Positions 25,308 through 33,861 of a stretch of 64,000 bases of DNA are shown one piece after another (the stretch's first letter is position 1; each line of letters begins with the position of its first letter). A model generated the notes under the pieces. It was given only the letters and a program-made list of their open reading frames with translations. It was not told the origin of the DNA and made no database searches. The translations under genes and the position numbers were made by a program. The stretch comes from Bradyrhizobium erythrophlei (GTDB taxonomy: Bacteria; Pseudomonadota; Alphaproteobacteria; Rhizobiales; Xanthobacteraceae). The stretch lies in assembly GCF_900129425.1 (NCBI RefSeq), contig NZ_LT670817.1:5828001-5892000 (forward strand), given 5' to 3'.

Positions 25308-26999
25308 ATGACCATACGGGATGGCGATGGGAATGCAGGATCGGACCCACCGGAACCGGCATTTTGGGGACAGCTATTCGCCGGCCTGCCGGCGCCGGTC
25401 ATCGTCGCGGACGGTCCCGGCGGATCGTCGACACCGCAATCCGAAACTCTCATACGTCGCCGCAAAACTTGGGTCGATCGGCTGTTCGCGGGCGAGGAAT
25501 CATATGCCAACTCGCCCGACAAGATCGTCATCCTGCAGAACGGCGTCGAGATCGAGGATGTGCCGATCGATCCGCTGGGCAGCTGGACCGTCGTCGGACG
25601 ACATCCCGGGGCCCATATACAACTCGAGGCCTACAAGCTCGGCCTGTTTCACGCCGCCTTCCACAAGAAGGACGGCAGGTTCTATCTCCGGGCGATCGAT
25701 CTTGAATGCGGGACGCTTCTCGATCGAAAAAAGATCAAGGCGGGCGTGCCGGTTCCGCTACGGGATGGGTCCCTGGTCGACATCCCGGGCTATCAACTGC
25801 GTATCCGCCTTGCCGATTCTCCGGCCACCGCGGGGGAGGAGATCGTCGAGGCCGAGAAATTGGCGGAAATTCCCTCCTATTTCTATGTCCCGCCCCCGCC
25901 CCCTTCCAGCCCGGTGCTGACGAATCTCATCGAGGATCGCGCCGCCATCGCGCTCTGGTCGGGCGGCGTCACGAGCTTGAAGGTGGCGGACATCATCGAG
26001 GAAACCGCCGACGCCACGACCTTTCGGCTCGTCGGCGAAAAGCCGCTCCTGTTCTCCTATCGACCGGGTCAGTTCGTGACCCTCCTTCTAACCATCGATG
26101 GCGAATATATCGAGCGGTCCTACAGCATCTCATCGAGCCCCTCCCGGCCGCATGTTCTCGAATTGACTGTGAAACGCGTACCCGGCGGTCGTGTGTCGAA
26201 CTGGCTGTGCGACCATGTCATGCTGGGGGAGCGGCTGACCATCAAGGGGCCGGCCGGAAAATTCAGCTGCTTCGATTGTCCGGCGTCAAAGATGCTGTTC
26301 ATCGGCGCCGGCAGCGGGATCACGCCGATGATGTCGATGAGCCGCTGGATCGTCGACACAACCACCGATGTGGATGTGAAATTCCTGGTCTCGTTCAAAT
26401 CGCCTGCGGACATCATTTTCCGCAAGGAGCTCGAGCTCATCTCGGCCCGGCATGCCTGTTTCCGCGTTGCCGTCACCCTGACCTCCGCTTGGCCCGGGCG
26501 AAGCGAATCCTGGACCGGCCTCACCGGGCGGTTCGACAAGTCGATGATCCATGCGCTGGTCCCCGACCTCGATCAGCGGCACGTCTTCCTGTGCGGGCCG
26601 GAGCCCTTCGCCGCGGAGGTAAGGAGGATCCTCCAGGAGCTCGGCTTTGATCAGGCCAAGCTTCACAGTGAGAGTTTCGGATCCAGCCGGGTCGCGGGGG
26701 GAGGCAAGCGTGTGCCGAAGCCGCTGGCGCTGTCGGAGCCGCGGCACCGTGTCCACTTCATCAAGAGCGACAGGACGGTCGAGACGGACGAGACAGTGAC
26801 CCTCCTGGAACTGGCGGAAGCCCACGGAATCGAGATGGATTACGCCTGCCGGACCGGCAGTTGCGCAGAATGCGAGGTGAGCTTCACCGGAACGCTTTCC
26901 GAGAAACCGGAGTTTGAAAAGGACCGCCGGCGCAAGGAGAACGGAATCGCGTTTGCCTGCTGCAGCGTCGCCCTCTCCGATCTCGAGGTGGAAGCGTGA
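25308..26999 (+). CDS. FHA-like domain fused to ferredoxin-NAD(P)H reductase and [2Fe-2S] ferredoxin
   Basis: The product is 563 residues. Residues 85-165 are FHA-like (WTVVGRHPGAHIQL, LFHAAFHKKDGRFYL, CGTLLDRKKI) but lack the serine normally three residues before the core histidine. Residues 220-460 are an FNR module: FAD motif RSYSISSS, NAD(P) motif GAGSGITPM, and CGPEPF. Residues 475-563 are a plant-type ferredoxin with CRTGSCAEC and a distal cysteine in FACC. It can pass electrons from NAD(P)H through FAD to [2Fe-2S]. Together with the preceding globin it resembles a flavohemoglobin split over two proteins. The genes are 10 bp apart and probably one operon with narK 133 bp downstream. Confidence 0.88.
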   Translation: MTIRDGDGNAGSDPPEPAFWGQLFAGLPAPVIVADGPGGSSTPQSETLIRRRKTWVDRLFAGEESYANSPDKIVILQNGVEIEDVPIDPLGSWTVVGRHPGAHIQLEAYKLGLFHAAFHKKDGRFYLRAIDLECGTLLDRKKIKAGVPVPLRDGSLVDIPGYQLRIRLADSPATAGEEIVEAEKLAEIPSYFYVPPPPPSSPVLTNLIEDRAAIALWSGGVTSLKVADIIEETADATTFRLVGEKPLLFSYRPGQFVTLLLTIDGEYIERSYSISSSPSRPHVLELTVKRVPGGRVSNWLCDHVMLGERLTIKGPAGKFSCFDCPASKMLFIGAGSGITPMMSMSRWIVDTTTDVDVKFLVSFKSPADIIFRKELELISARHACFRVAVTLTSAWPGRSESWTGLTGRFDKSMIHALVPDLDQRHVFLCGPEPFAAEVRRILQELGFDQAKLHSESFGSSRVAGGGKRVPKPLALSEPRHRVHFIKSDRTVETDETVTLLELAEAHGIEMDYACRTGSCAECEVSFTGTLSEKPEFEKDRRRKENGIAFACCSVALSDLEVEA

Positions 27000-27132
27000 A
27001 AGACGGCGCGCGGCCATACCGGGACCTGGGGCTCGGTCGGCGGCGGCGCGGTCAGCTACATTGGTCGCTTGGGGCTCTCTTTCTTTTCTTGGATGCGACG
27101 GATCTCCAGATCGTCCAGCGGAGCAAACATTA

Positions 27133-28437
27133 ATGCGGGACCACAAGGTTGAACAGCTTGGGATAGCGACCGTCGGCTTTTTTTGGTGCTTCCTGATGTG
27201 GTTCTCCACGGCTGCGTTCAGCCCGAGCATCGCGGCGACGTATCACCTCACGATCAAGGACCTTGGCCTGCTCGCCAGTTCGGCCATCTGGATGGTGCCG
27301 GTCGGGCGCATCGTCGCCGGCTGGGCGTCCGATCGATTTGGCGCTCCGCGGACGTTCGCCGCGATCCTTGCCGGCTGCGGACTGGTTTCGATCGCGTCGG
27401 CCTTCACCTCCAGCTACGAGCTGCTTTTCGCCGAGCGAGTGGTCGTCGCCATTGCCGGCGTCTCCTTCGTCGTCGGCGTCCAGCACGTGGCGCAATGGTT
27501 CGACGCCCACGAGATCGGCACCGCCGAGGGACTTTACGCTGGCACCGGCAATGTCGGCGCCGGCGTCGGCGCATTGTTGCTGCCGCGTATCTTCGGCACC
27601 GACTATCGGAGCGCATTTCTTTGGCTGGGCATGATCGCTCTCGTCGTCGCCGCCTGGTATCTGTGGCGCGGTAGCGCCGCCAAGACCATGGAGCGGCGCG
27701 ACGCGGTGCGGCGCGGCGGCGACCTGCGCGGAATGGTGTTCGTGTGGACCCGCTATATCGCCATCGCTTTGATGCTGGCCTATGCGATGTCGTTCGGCCT
27801 GGAAATCGCGTTGAACGCCTGGCTGCCGGGTTATTTCGCCCGCGGCTTTCACGATGAGATTCTTGCGCTCGGCTTCACCGGCGTTGCCGGCATTCAGATC
27901 GCGGCCGGCACGTTCGCGGCCGTGGTATCGTTCAACGCGTCTTTGTTCCGGCCGTTCGCCGGCTTCATGTCCGACCTCTTCCAGCGCAAGGGTTGGACGC
28001 CGTTGCCTTTCATTGCCAAAGAACTGCCCTACGCGCCGCGCCTGCATTGGCTGGGAATCGCGCTCATCCTGATCATGCTGTCGATGATCGGGCTGACCGT
28101 TGCGGGGCTTTACGGCTTCCTGCCCTCGTCGATCGCGGTGCTGGTGGCGCTCGGCATCTTTGTATCTTTCGGCACCGGCGGCACTTTCGCCCTGGTTCCG
28201 CTGCTCTTTCCGGACCGCCCCGGTATTGCCGCCGGCTTCATCGGCGGGATCTCAACCGTCGGCGGCATCGCCTATCCGCTGATCTTTGCCAGCGTCAAGG
28301 CCCACGTAGGATATCTGTACGTCGCGCTCTACATGTTCGCGCCGTTCATCCTGTTCTACTTCTGGGCAGCGCGTTACGAGCGGCACCCGCAGGAGCATGG
28401 TCTGCTTGACCGCGCTCTGGCCGGCCAACGCTCCTAA
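27133..28437 (+). CDS. narK: Nitrate/nitrite transporter, NarK-type MFS
   Basis: The product is 434 residues with about 12 membrane segments. The nitrate-signature glycine-rich helices are present as GLYAGTGNVGAGVGALLLP near residue 140 and FIGGISTVGGIAYPLIFA near residue 385. In Bradyrhizobium narK is followed by genes for a hemoglobin, Flp and NasC and imports nitrate for assimilation or exports nitrite. Here the next such genes lie 6 kb away. The start ATG at 27133 was chosen because it begins just before the first membrane segment; an open frame extends upstream without hydrophobic sequence. Confidence 0.88.
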   Translation: MRDHKVEQLGIATVGFFWCFLMWFSTAAFSPSIAATYHLTIKDLGLLASSAIWMVPVGRIVAGWASDRFGAPRTFAAILAGCGLVSIASAFTSSYELLFAERVVVAIAGVSFVVGVQHVAQWFDAHEIGTAEGLYAGTGNVGAGVGALLLPRIFGTDYRSAFLWLGMIALVVAAWYLWRGSAAKTMERRDAVRRGGDLRGMVFVWTRYIAIALMLAYAMSFGLEIALNAWLPGYFARGFHDEILALGFTGVAGIQIAAGTFAAVVSFNASLFRPFAGFMSDLFQRKGWTPLPFIAKELPYAPRLHWLGIALILIMLSMIGLTVAGLYGFLPSSIAVLVALGIFVSFGTGGTFALVPLLFPDRPGIAAGFIGGISTVGGIAYPLIFASVKAHVGYLYVALYMFAPFILFYFWAARYERHPQEHGLLDRALAGQRS

Positions 28438-28478
28438 GCTCTGCACCGAAGCCGTCGTGAAACTCTCCAGGAGATGCA

Positions 28479-28634
28479 ATGAACAACGTTGATATTCGTG
28501 TCGCGCCGCACGAGCCTTGGTACAAATACGGCGTCGCCGTCCTGCTGTTCGAGATAGCCGTCGCCATCGCGGTCAGCGGCTACTCGCTGTATATGACCTT
28601 TAACGGCCTCGGCGGCTTTCCTGGAAAGCATTAG
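28479..28634 (+). CDS. 51-residue single-pass membrane protein next to narK
   Basis: ATG at 28479 follows CCAGGAG at good spacing, 41 bp after the narK stop. The sequence MNNVDIRVAPHEPWYKYG is followed by one hydrophobic helix (VAVLLFEIAVAIAVSGYSLY) and a short tail ending GGFPGKH. It is likely co-transcribed with narK and may be an accessory to the transporter; the function is unknown. Confidence 0.65.
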   Translation: MNNVDIRVAPHEPWYKYGVAVLLFEIAVAIAVSGYSLYMTFNGLGGFPGKH

Positions 28635-28738
28635 CGCCCGACGGACTACGAATCGAATCCAAGCGCCGCCGTCGCACCGGGCGCAGCGCGTGCTCTTCGG
28701 TCGCACTCTCCGCGAACAGCTCCGCTAGGTGTGGAACG

Positions 28739-29196
28739 ATGATACGAGAGAACGAGCTTCAAGTTAACGTCGCGTCTATGCCAAGCAAATCGTGCATGCC
28801 GCGCGTGCGAGCGATCCTCGCCTTGAGAAAGTGCTGGCCGAGCTCCCGCGGAGAGGACTTTCTGAGCGCAGGGCCGTGGCAATTGATGCGCTTTCCTGGC
28901 GGCTACCAAATAACCCCCAATGACGACGCGATCTATCTTTATCAAGATGTGCCGGTCGCCATAATGTCTGAGAAGGGACTCAACAATGGCCAGCCCTCAT
29001 TCCTGACGTCTCTTATGTCTCTTGGGGAGTTGCAGGACGGCGTGAGCGCGGTGCACATCGGCACTGGAACTGGATACTACACTGCTGTGATGAGTAACTT
29101 AGCGGGTCAAAACGGGCGGGTCGTGGGGATTGAGTTTGAACCTGAATTAGCGTCGCGCGCACGAGCCAATCTCGCTCAATTTTCCAATATAGATGC
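28739..29196 (+). pseudogene. Protein-L-isoaspartate methyltransferase-like fragment
   Basis: The core motif AVHIGTGTGYYTAVMSNLAG with GIEFEPELASRARANL is the SAM-binding region of PCMT-type methyltransferases. Upstream, AKQIVHAARASDPRLEKVLA and ELPR lie in another frame, joined by a shift near 28850 to EDFLSAGPW. The C-terminal third is absent: at about 29196 the sequence switches to the end of a malonate decarboxylase gene. It is non-functional. Confidence 0.75.
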
Positions 29197-29439
29197 CGCG
29201 ACAAAGACGAGCTCGAGCAGGCGATCCGTGGCGTGGCGGGCTACACCGATGTCGGCCGCGGCCGGGACGGGAAGATGGTTCGGCGCCTGCGAGAGCGAGG
29301 CGTCATCCGTCGGCCGGAAGACCTCGGCATCGATCCGCTCGATGCGGACAGGAGTTTGTTCGCGGCGCGTTCTATCAAGGATCTCATCCGATGGTCCGGT
29401 GGCCTCTATTCGCCGTCCTCCAAATTCCGCAACTGGTGA
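29197..29439 (+). pseudogene. mdcA: Malonate decarboxylase alpha subunit, C-terminal fragment
   Basis: About 80 residues in frame (DELEQAIRGVAGYTDVGRG, RRPEDLGIDPLDADRSLFAA, DLIRWSGGLYSPSSKFRNW) match the C-terminus of MdcA, the acyl-carrier-protein transferase subunit. The gene lies 13 bp before an intact mdcC, its normal neighbour, so this is a relic of an mdc operon. Confidence 0.7.
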
Positions 29440-29452
29440 GAAGGAAGCTGCG

Positions 29453-29770
29453 ATGGAAACCCTGAGCTATCGCCACAAGGCGCAAGAGCGCGTTTCTGGC
29501 TCCAAATCATTGGCCATCATCGGCGTCGTCGCCTCCGGAAATCTGGAAGTCCTGGTTGAGCGGGTGTTGCCCGATACGGAATGCCAGGTCGACATCAACA
29601 CCGCGGCTGAAGGCTTCGGTGCGGTGTGGGAAGCGGTCGTTGCCGACTTCGTCGAGCGTCGCTCACCCGGCGGCTTGAGGCTCTCCGTCAACGATGGGGG
29701 TGCGCGTCCAGATACGGTCGCCCTGCGCCTGGCACAGGCCGTCTGCCTGATCGAGGAGGAAGATCGATGA
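29453..29770 (+). CDS. mdcC: Malonate decarboxylase acyl carrier protein (delta subunit)
   Basis: The product is 105 residues and full length. The segment AIIGVVASGNLEVLVERVLP includes the serine that receives the 2'-(5''-phosphoribosyl)-3'-dephospho-CoA prosthetic group in this family. It should carry the malonyl or acetyl thioester between MdcA and the decarboxylase subunits. The neighbouring mdcA and mdcD are only fragments, so it cannot act in malonate decarboxylation unless complemented from elsewhere. GGAAGC lies upstream; the stop overlaps the start of the mdcD fragment by ATGA. Confidence 0.82.
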   Translation: METLSYRHKAQERVSGSKSLAIIGVVASGNLEVLVERVLPDTECQVDINTAAEGFGAVWEAVVADFVERRSPGGLRLSVNDGGARPDTVALRLAQAVCLIEEEDR

Positions 29771-29847
29771 ACGCTCGAAAATTGGAGGCGCCGGATGTGT
29801 CGCGCGTCGCAAACAGCAAGACCGTGAGCTGGTACGAGGCATCGGCA
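29767..29847 (+). pseudogene. mdcD: Malonate decarboxylase beta subunit, N-terminal fragment
   Basis: MNARKLEAPDVSRVANSKTV, SWYEASA matches the start of MdcD and overlaps the mdcC stop as in intact operons. After about 27 codons the sequence is unrelated. Confidence 0.6.
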
Positions 29848-30025
29848 TGTCTCAAACGTGCCAAGAGCGGTCATTCAACGATGGTGTCAGCGCGCAACCG
29901 AAAAGGTTCCAGAATGTTCAGCCTGATGGCCTTGGCAGTTTTGAGATTCATAACAAGTTCTTTCGTCAGGCAGATCGCCGTGCTTGTGCTACTAAAGGCG
30001 CGCGTCAGCATCATAGGCATCCTGA

Positions 30026-30358
30026 ATGAACATTCCGTTCCTCTTCTGCGCGTTTATCACGACTGTGAGCGCGGTTATTAGCCTCGGATTTTCTGTTGCA
30101 GCGGCCTTCAACACTGGGAACGAAGTCCGCAACACGGCGCTATACACCTGTGCGCGAAGTGTAGCCTTGGTAATAGTAAGTGCGGTCCCATTTCTGACCG
30201 GCTCAACTCCATGGCTATTGGCGATCGCTTGCAGCATGATCATCGTTCAGTTCTGTGACGCAGCAATAGGAGTGGTAATTAAGGATCGGATGAAGACCTT
30301 CGGTCCCGCCGGAACCGCGCTCCTGAATCTTGCAGCAGTAATCTGGTTGCTGAGCTAA
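30026..30358 (+). CDS. Small integral membrane protein, hypothetical
   Basis: The product is 110 residues with four predicted membrane helices (MNIPFLFCAFITTVSAVISL, CARSVALVIVSAVPFLTG, LLAIACSMIIVQFCDAAI, ALLNLAAVIWLLS). It has no recognised family. It lies between malonate decarboxylase debris and an IS whose end starts 19 bp after the stop, so it is probably an isolated survivor. Confidence 0.6.
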   Translation: MNIPFLFCAFITTVSAVISLGFSVAAAFNTGNEVRNTALYTCARSVALVIVSAVPFLTGSTPWLLAIACSMIIVQFCDAAIGVVIKDRMKTFGPAGTALLNLAAVIWLLS

Positions 30359-30377
30359 CTTTGCTCATGAGCGTCCC

Positions 30378-31470
30378 TGTGTGTGCCGAAAACTTAAGCT
30401 CGGACGTAGTGGTGGTGAAGTCCGCCAAGGACTGCCTGTGATTTGATGCTTCCGATGCGCTCAACCGGACGAGAAACCGGTGCATCTTTATCCAATGACC
30501 GATGGGTTCTAATGTTGTTGTAGTAGGCGGAGTAAGATTTCAGAATTCGGCGCAGATGCGCCTCGCCCAGGACAATGACGTGGTCCACACATTCACGCGG
30601 GATCGATCCGATCAGCCGTTCGACAAAAGCATTCTGCCAGGGCGACGCTGGTGTAATGGGCCTATCCCGGATACCCATGGCGCGCAATCGGCGCATGACG
30701 ACGCTGCCATAGATCCGGTCGCGATCGCGGATCAGGTAGCCCGGCGCTTCATTCCACGGGAATGCTTCTGTGATCTGGCGCGCAACCCATTCGGCCGTGG
30801 GATTTGGAGTGACGTTGATCCAGACGAGGTCTCTGCGGCCGAGCCGGACGATGACGAAGGCATAGAGCAGGTCGAAACCGATAGTTGGAACAACGAACAG
30901 GTCGATGGCGGCAATGTCCGCCGCGTGGTTACGCAAGAAGGTTGGCCATCCCTGGCTGGGTGGCCCCCGTCGTTTGACCATGTACTTGGCGACGCTCGAC
31001 TGCACGACTTCAAACCCGAGCTTGAGCAGTTCGCCGTGGATACGTGGCGCGCCCCAAAGGGGATTCTCAATGCTCATCCGCCGGATCAACGCGCGTAGCT
31101 CCGTGTCGATCTGCGGTCGCCCTCCCAATAGGCGCGACGTCCAACGCCAGTAGCAGCGAAAACCGGCCCTGTGCCACCGCACGAGCGTCTCGGGCCGGAT
31201 GATTGTGAGAACCTGCAGGATTGACGGAAACCAGCGATACAGCTGGATCAGGAACCAGCGATCGTGGTTCGTAAGCCGGACGCGACCATGCCGCCTGCGC
31301 CTCAAGACAATCAATTGATGTCGAAGCACCGCGTTCTCAGCTTCAAGCCGCAGCTTCGATTTGAATGGCGAGGCCAGGGCGGCCAGAGCGAAATAGAAGA
31401 GCCCGATCATTCCGCCAGCTTAGGCGATTCCGGGGCGTCATCAACTCGGATAAGGTTTTCGGTACACATA
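30378..31470 (-). mobile_element. IS element, family B copy 6 (intact)
   Basis: The element is about 1093 bp with ends TGTGTGTGCCGAAAACTT and, read inward from the right, TATGTGTACCGAAAACCTT. It inserted into a luciferase-like oxidoreductase gene on its right; the rest of that gene is not on its left, so adjacent DNA was lost. Confidence 0.87.
30394..31410 (-). CDS. IS transposase, integrase core DDE type (family B)
   Basis: The product is 338 residues, uninterrupted. Leucine-rich helix LEAENAVLRHQLIVLRRRR; catalytic residues in AAIDLFVVPT, LIRDRDRIYG and NAFVERLIGSIPRE. The C-terminus QAVLGGLHHHYVRA is the family B form. It is very similar to the copy at 7466-8482. Confidence 0.9.
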   Translation of the reverse strand: MIGLFYFALAALASPFKSKLRLEAENAVLRHQLIVLRRRRHGRVRLTNHDRWFLIQLYRWFPSILQVLTIIRPETLVRWHRAGFRCYWRWTSRLLGGRPQIDTELRALIRRMSIENPLWGAPRIHGELLKLGFEVVQSSVAKYMVKRRGPPSQGWPTFLRNHAADIAAIDLFVVPTIGFDLLYAFVIVRLGRRDLVWINVTPNPTAEWVARQITEAFPWNEAPGYLIRDRDRIYGSVVMRRLRAMGIRDRPITPASPWQNAFVERLIGSIPRECVDHVIVLGEAHLRRILKSYSAYYNNIRTHRSLDKDAPVSRPVERIGSIKSQAVLGGLHHHYVRA

Positions 31471-31754
31471 GCCATCGCAAAAATCTCGGCCGCCGTTCGC
31501 GGATTGTGAAACGTAAGGATCGAGATTGCCGTTCCGAGTCTGATGCGTGTCGTCCGTTGGGCAATCGCGCAGACCAAAGCGGTGGGATTCGGAACTACGC
31601 CATAGGGATGAAAATGGTGCTCCGCGGAAAAGAACGCGGCATATCCCAGTTCTTCTCCAAGGACGGCTTGATCGATCACTTGCTTGTAGAGCTGGGGGAC
31701 GGTGCGGGCGCCATCGGGATAATGGTCCTGGACGGAAAACAGCGAGAGCTTCAA
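31471..31754 (-). pseudogene. Luciferase-like flavin monooxygenase, N-terminal fragment
   Basis: About 95 residues are preserved: MKLSLFSVQDHYPDGARTVP, then GEELGYAAFFSAEHHFHPYG and RTTRIRLGTAISILTFHNPR. This is the N-terminal third of an LLM-class, FMN-dependent oxidoreductase. The frame runs into the IS at 31470. The remaining two thirds were not found in the window. Confidence 0.8.
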
Positions 31755-31811
31755 GGCGGCCTCCCAGATTTATGAATTACGTAATAGAGTATGTGTCGTT
31801 AGTCGCATGCT

Positions 31812-32192
31812 CTAAAACCATGATCCGGGTGGTGAAGGTACGGACAAAAGCGTCGAAACGAATTTGCCAGCACTGCATGAGCCGCGCAGGAGGGCAATGT
31901 CTTCCAGTGTCAGGCCAAAGCTTAAAAGCTGCTCGTTATTGATTTTGCTGAGCCAGCGCCGTATGCGTTGCCTCGCCGGATCATCTTGGGCCTGAACGAG
32001 TCTTCGCACCAGGCTCGACCGGGCTTTTCGCTGGCTCGCGATCAGGCTGTTCGGCAGGAACTGACTTGCCTGGCTCTCTGAGTTTTCCGGCCGCCCGTCA
32101 GTTTGTGATCGGTCCGAACTAATTTGTTCGTGCTGCTCCATCTGGAGAGGCTTGGTATGCGAATTGCCGAGTTGATCCGTTGGACGAGACAT
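31812..32192 (-). CDS. DUF1127-like small protein
   Basis: The product is 126 residues. ATG at 32192 follows GGAGGTTCGAT. The first 60 residues are polar and low-complexity; residues 75-105 (RQRIRRWLSKINNEQLLSFG, LTLEDIALLRG) match the short helical DUF1127 pattern (basic helix, then LxDIGLTxxDI). DUF1127 proteins in alphaproteobacteria are linked to stress and phosphate metabolism and can bind RNA. Assignment to that family is tentative. Confidence 0.5.
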   Translation of the reverse strand: MSRPTDQLGNSHTKPLQMEQHEQISSDRSQTDGRPENSESQASQFLPNSLIASQRKARSSLVRRLVQAQDDPARQRIRRWLSKINNEQLLSFGLTLEDIALLRGSCSAGKFVSTLLSVPSPPGSWF

Positions 32193-32424
32193 ATCGAACC
32201 TCCATTAGCGTTCGTTTGACCATTGGCGTGCATTGCCTGGTCGCACCACCGCACACGTCCGGCTTTCGAGGCTCAGCAAGCTCCGAGAATATTGCAGCGC
32301 GATTGCCGTACCGGATTAACGCGTTACGTCTGTAACGAGAGATGCTCGCGACTGGCGTCGCAGACGTCATTCTTGAAGAGCGTCCGAAGTTGGCACGTTT
32401 GCGACATGCGAACTGCATCGAGCG

Positions 32425-33260
32425 GTGTCCGCTTTCGGGGGTAACCCGGAGTGCGCCGGGAGACCGGCAAGGAGTAGATGGTGCAAGTCCATCACGATGA
32501 AGAAGTAGCGAACCGCATCGGCCCCGAGTCATGCGCGGCTGCCCGTGAGGGCATCAGCGAAGCGTTGACAGGGGAATGCACAGGCCAGCCATTGAGCCGC
32601 GAAAGTACCCTCTTCCCGGGTGCCGACGTCGTTCCGGTGACGGAAGGCAATACGGATGGGCGCGATATCGCGAGTGCCCAGACGGCCCGGCGTGGTCTTA
32701 GACACTGGCATGTGCGGACGCTCCTTGCGCGGGAACCGGGAGACCCCACGTCTGACCACCGGCCATTCGCCGGACTGGTCCGCATCGAGAAGGCGAGGAG
32801 CCGTAGCCGATGATGAACGGACGCGGGGAGTCAGACTCCGCCATAGTAGCTGGGAAGCCGACGAACAAGGCGGAGCGATCCGCTGCGGAGCCGGCGGAGC
32901 CCAGGGCGGAGGCCAAGGGAAATGCGGGCCAGCAAAGCACGCGCCGGGCGCAGAACCGGGTGAGCGTGTCCCAGGCGCTGGAACGCATACGGCAAACTGC
33001 AAGGCAAAGGAAGAAGGAGAAGTTCACCGCGCTCTTCCACCACGTCAGTGTCGATCACCTCGAGGAGGCATTCTTTGAACTCAAGGAGAATGCTGCACGC
33101 GGGTGGATGGGCTGACATGTCGGGACTACGAGCAGCACCTTGAGCGCAATCTCGAGGACCTGCATGCCCGCCTCCATCGGGGAGCGTATCGGGCACTGCC
33201 GTCGCGGCGCGTTTACATACCCAAGCCGGATGGTCGGCAGCGCCCGATCGCGGTCGCCGC
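32425..33260 (+). mobile_element. Group II intron, 5' part, truncated by IS
   Basis: The 5' segment starts near 32425 with GTGTCCG and contains GATGGTGCAAGTCCATC and GAGCCGCGAAAGTACCCTC, followed by the start of the intron-encoded protein. The intron ends abruptly at 33260 where a family B IS terminus begins, so domains IV-VI and most of the maturase are absent. It cannot splice or move. The exact 5' boundary is not certain. Confidence 0.7.
32813..33260 (+). pseudogene. ltrA: Group II intron reverse transcriptase/maturase, N-terminal fragment
   Basis: MNGRGESDSAIVAGKPTNKA and RIRQTARQRKKEKFTALFHH, VSVDHLEEAFFELKENAA match the N-terminus of intron-encoded reverse transcriptases. A frameshift near 33105 turns the conserved VDG into GWMG and a stop; the following frame continues as NLEDLHARLHRGAYRALPSR and YIPKPDGRQRPIAVAA, the RT-0/RT-1 region. 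The catalytic YADD region is missing. Confidence 0.8.
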
Positions 33261-33861
33261 TGTGTGTGCCGAAAATTAGATTCTGCAATATTGATGGTGA
33301 AGGCCGCCAAGGACAGGTCGTGAGACGACGGCGCCGAGGCGCTCAATCGCGCGATGGAGAGGGGCGTCCTTGTTCAGAGATCAATGGGTCCTTGACACAT
33401 TATAATAGGCGGCATATCCGCGTAGGGTCCGGCGCAGGTGCGCTTCGCCAAACACGATCATGTGGTCGAGACATTCACGGCGGATCGAGCCGATGAGTCT
33501 CTCAACGTAAGCATTTTGCCAGGGCGATCGGGGTGCGATCGGATGGTCCCGAATGCCCATTGCACGGATCGCTGCAAGAAGACTGGACCATACGAGGTGT
33601 CTCGATCCCGAATGAGATATCGCGGCGCGTGGTCCCACGGGAACGCCTCGGTGACTTGGCGCGAGATCCACTCCGCGGTTGGGTTTGCCGTCACGCCACA
33701 ACAGAATTTCGAATGCGATCGTCGGCAGGACAAAGAGGTCGATCGCCGCGATGCCGTCGACGTGATTGCTGAGAAACGTCCGCCAGCCCTGAGACGGTGG
33801 CCGCGAGTGGCGGCACATGTACCGAGCGACCGTCGACTGGGCGACCTCGAAGCCGAGCTTA
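33261..33861 (-). mobile_element. 3' half of a family B IS, at inversion breakpoint 2
   Basis: The outer end is TGTGTGTGCCGAAAATT. Reading leftward from 33861 the transposase begins at KLGFEVAQSTVARYM and carries SNHVDGIAAIDLFVLPT and NAYVERLIGSIRREC with frameshifts between, a degenerate C-terminal half. It joins the half at 23234-23684 exactly: GAGTTGCT + TAAGCTCGGC gives ELLKLG. Confidence 0.85.

Noticed and set aside
28739..29770. A single 343-residue open frame
   Set aside because: It runs through a methyltransferase fragment, out-of-frame mdcA sequence and then mdcC. Only the mdcC part (from 29453) has a proper start and full family match.
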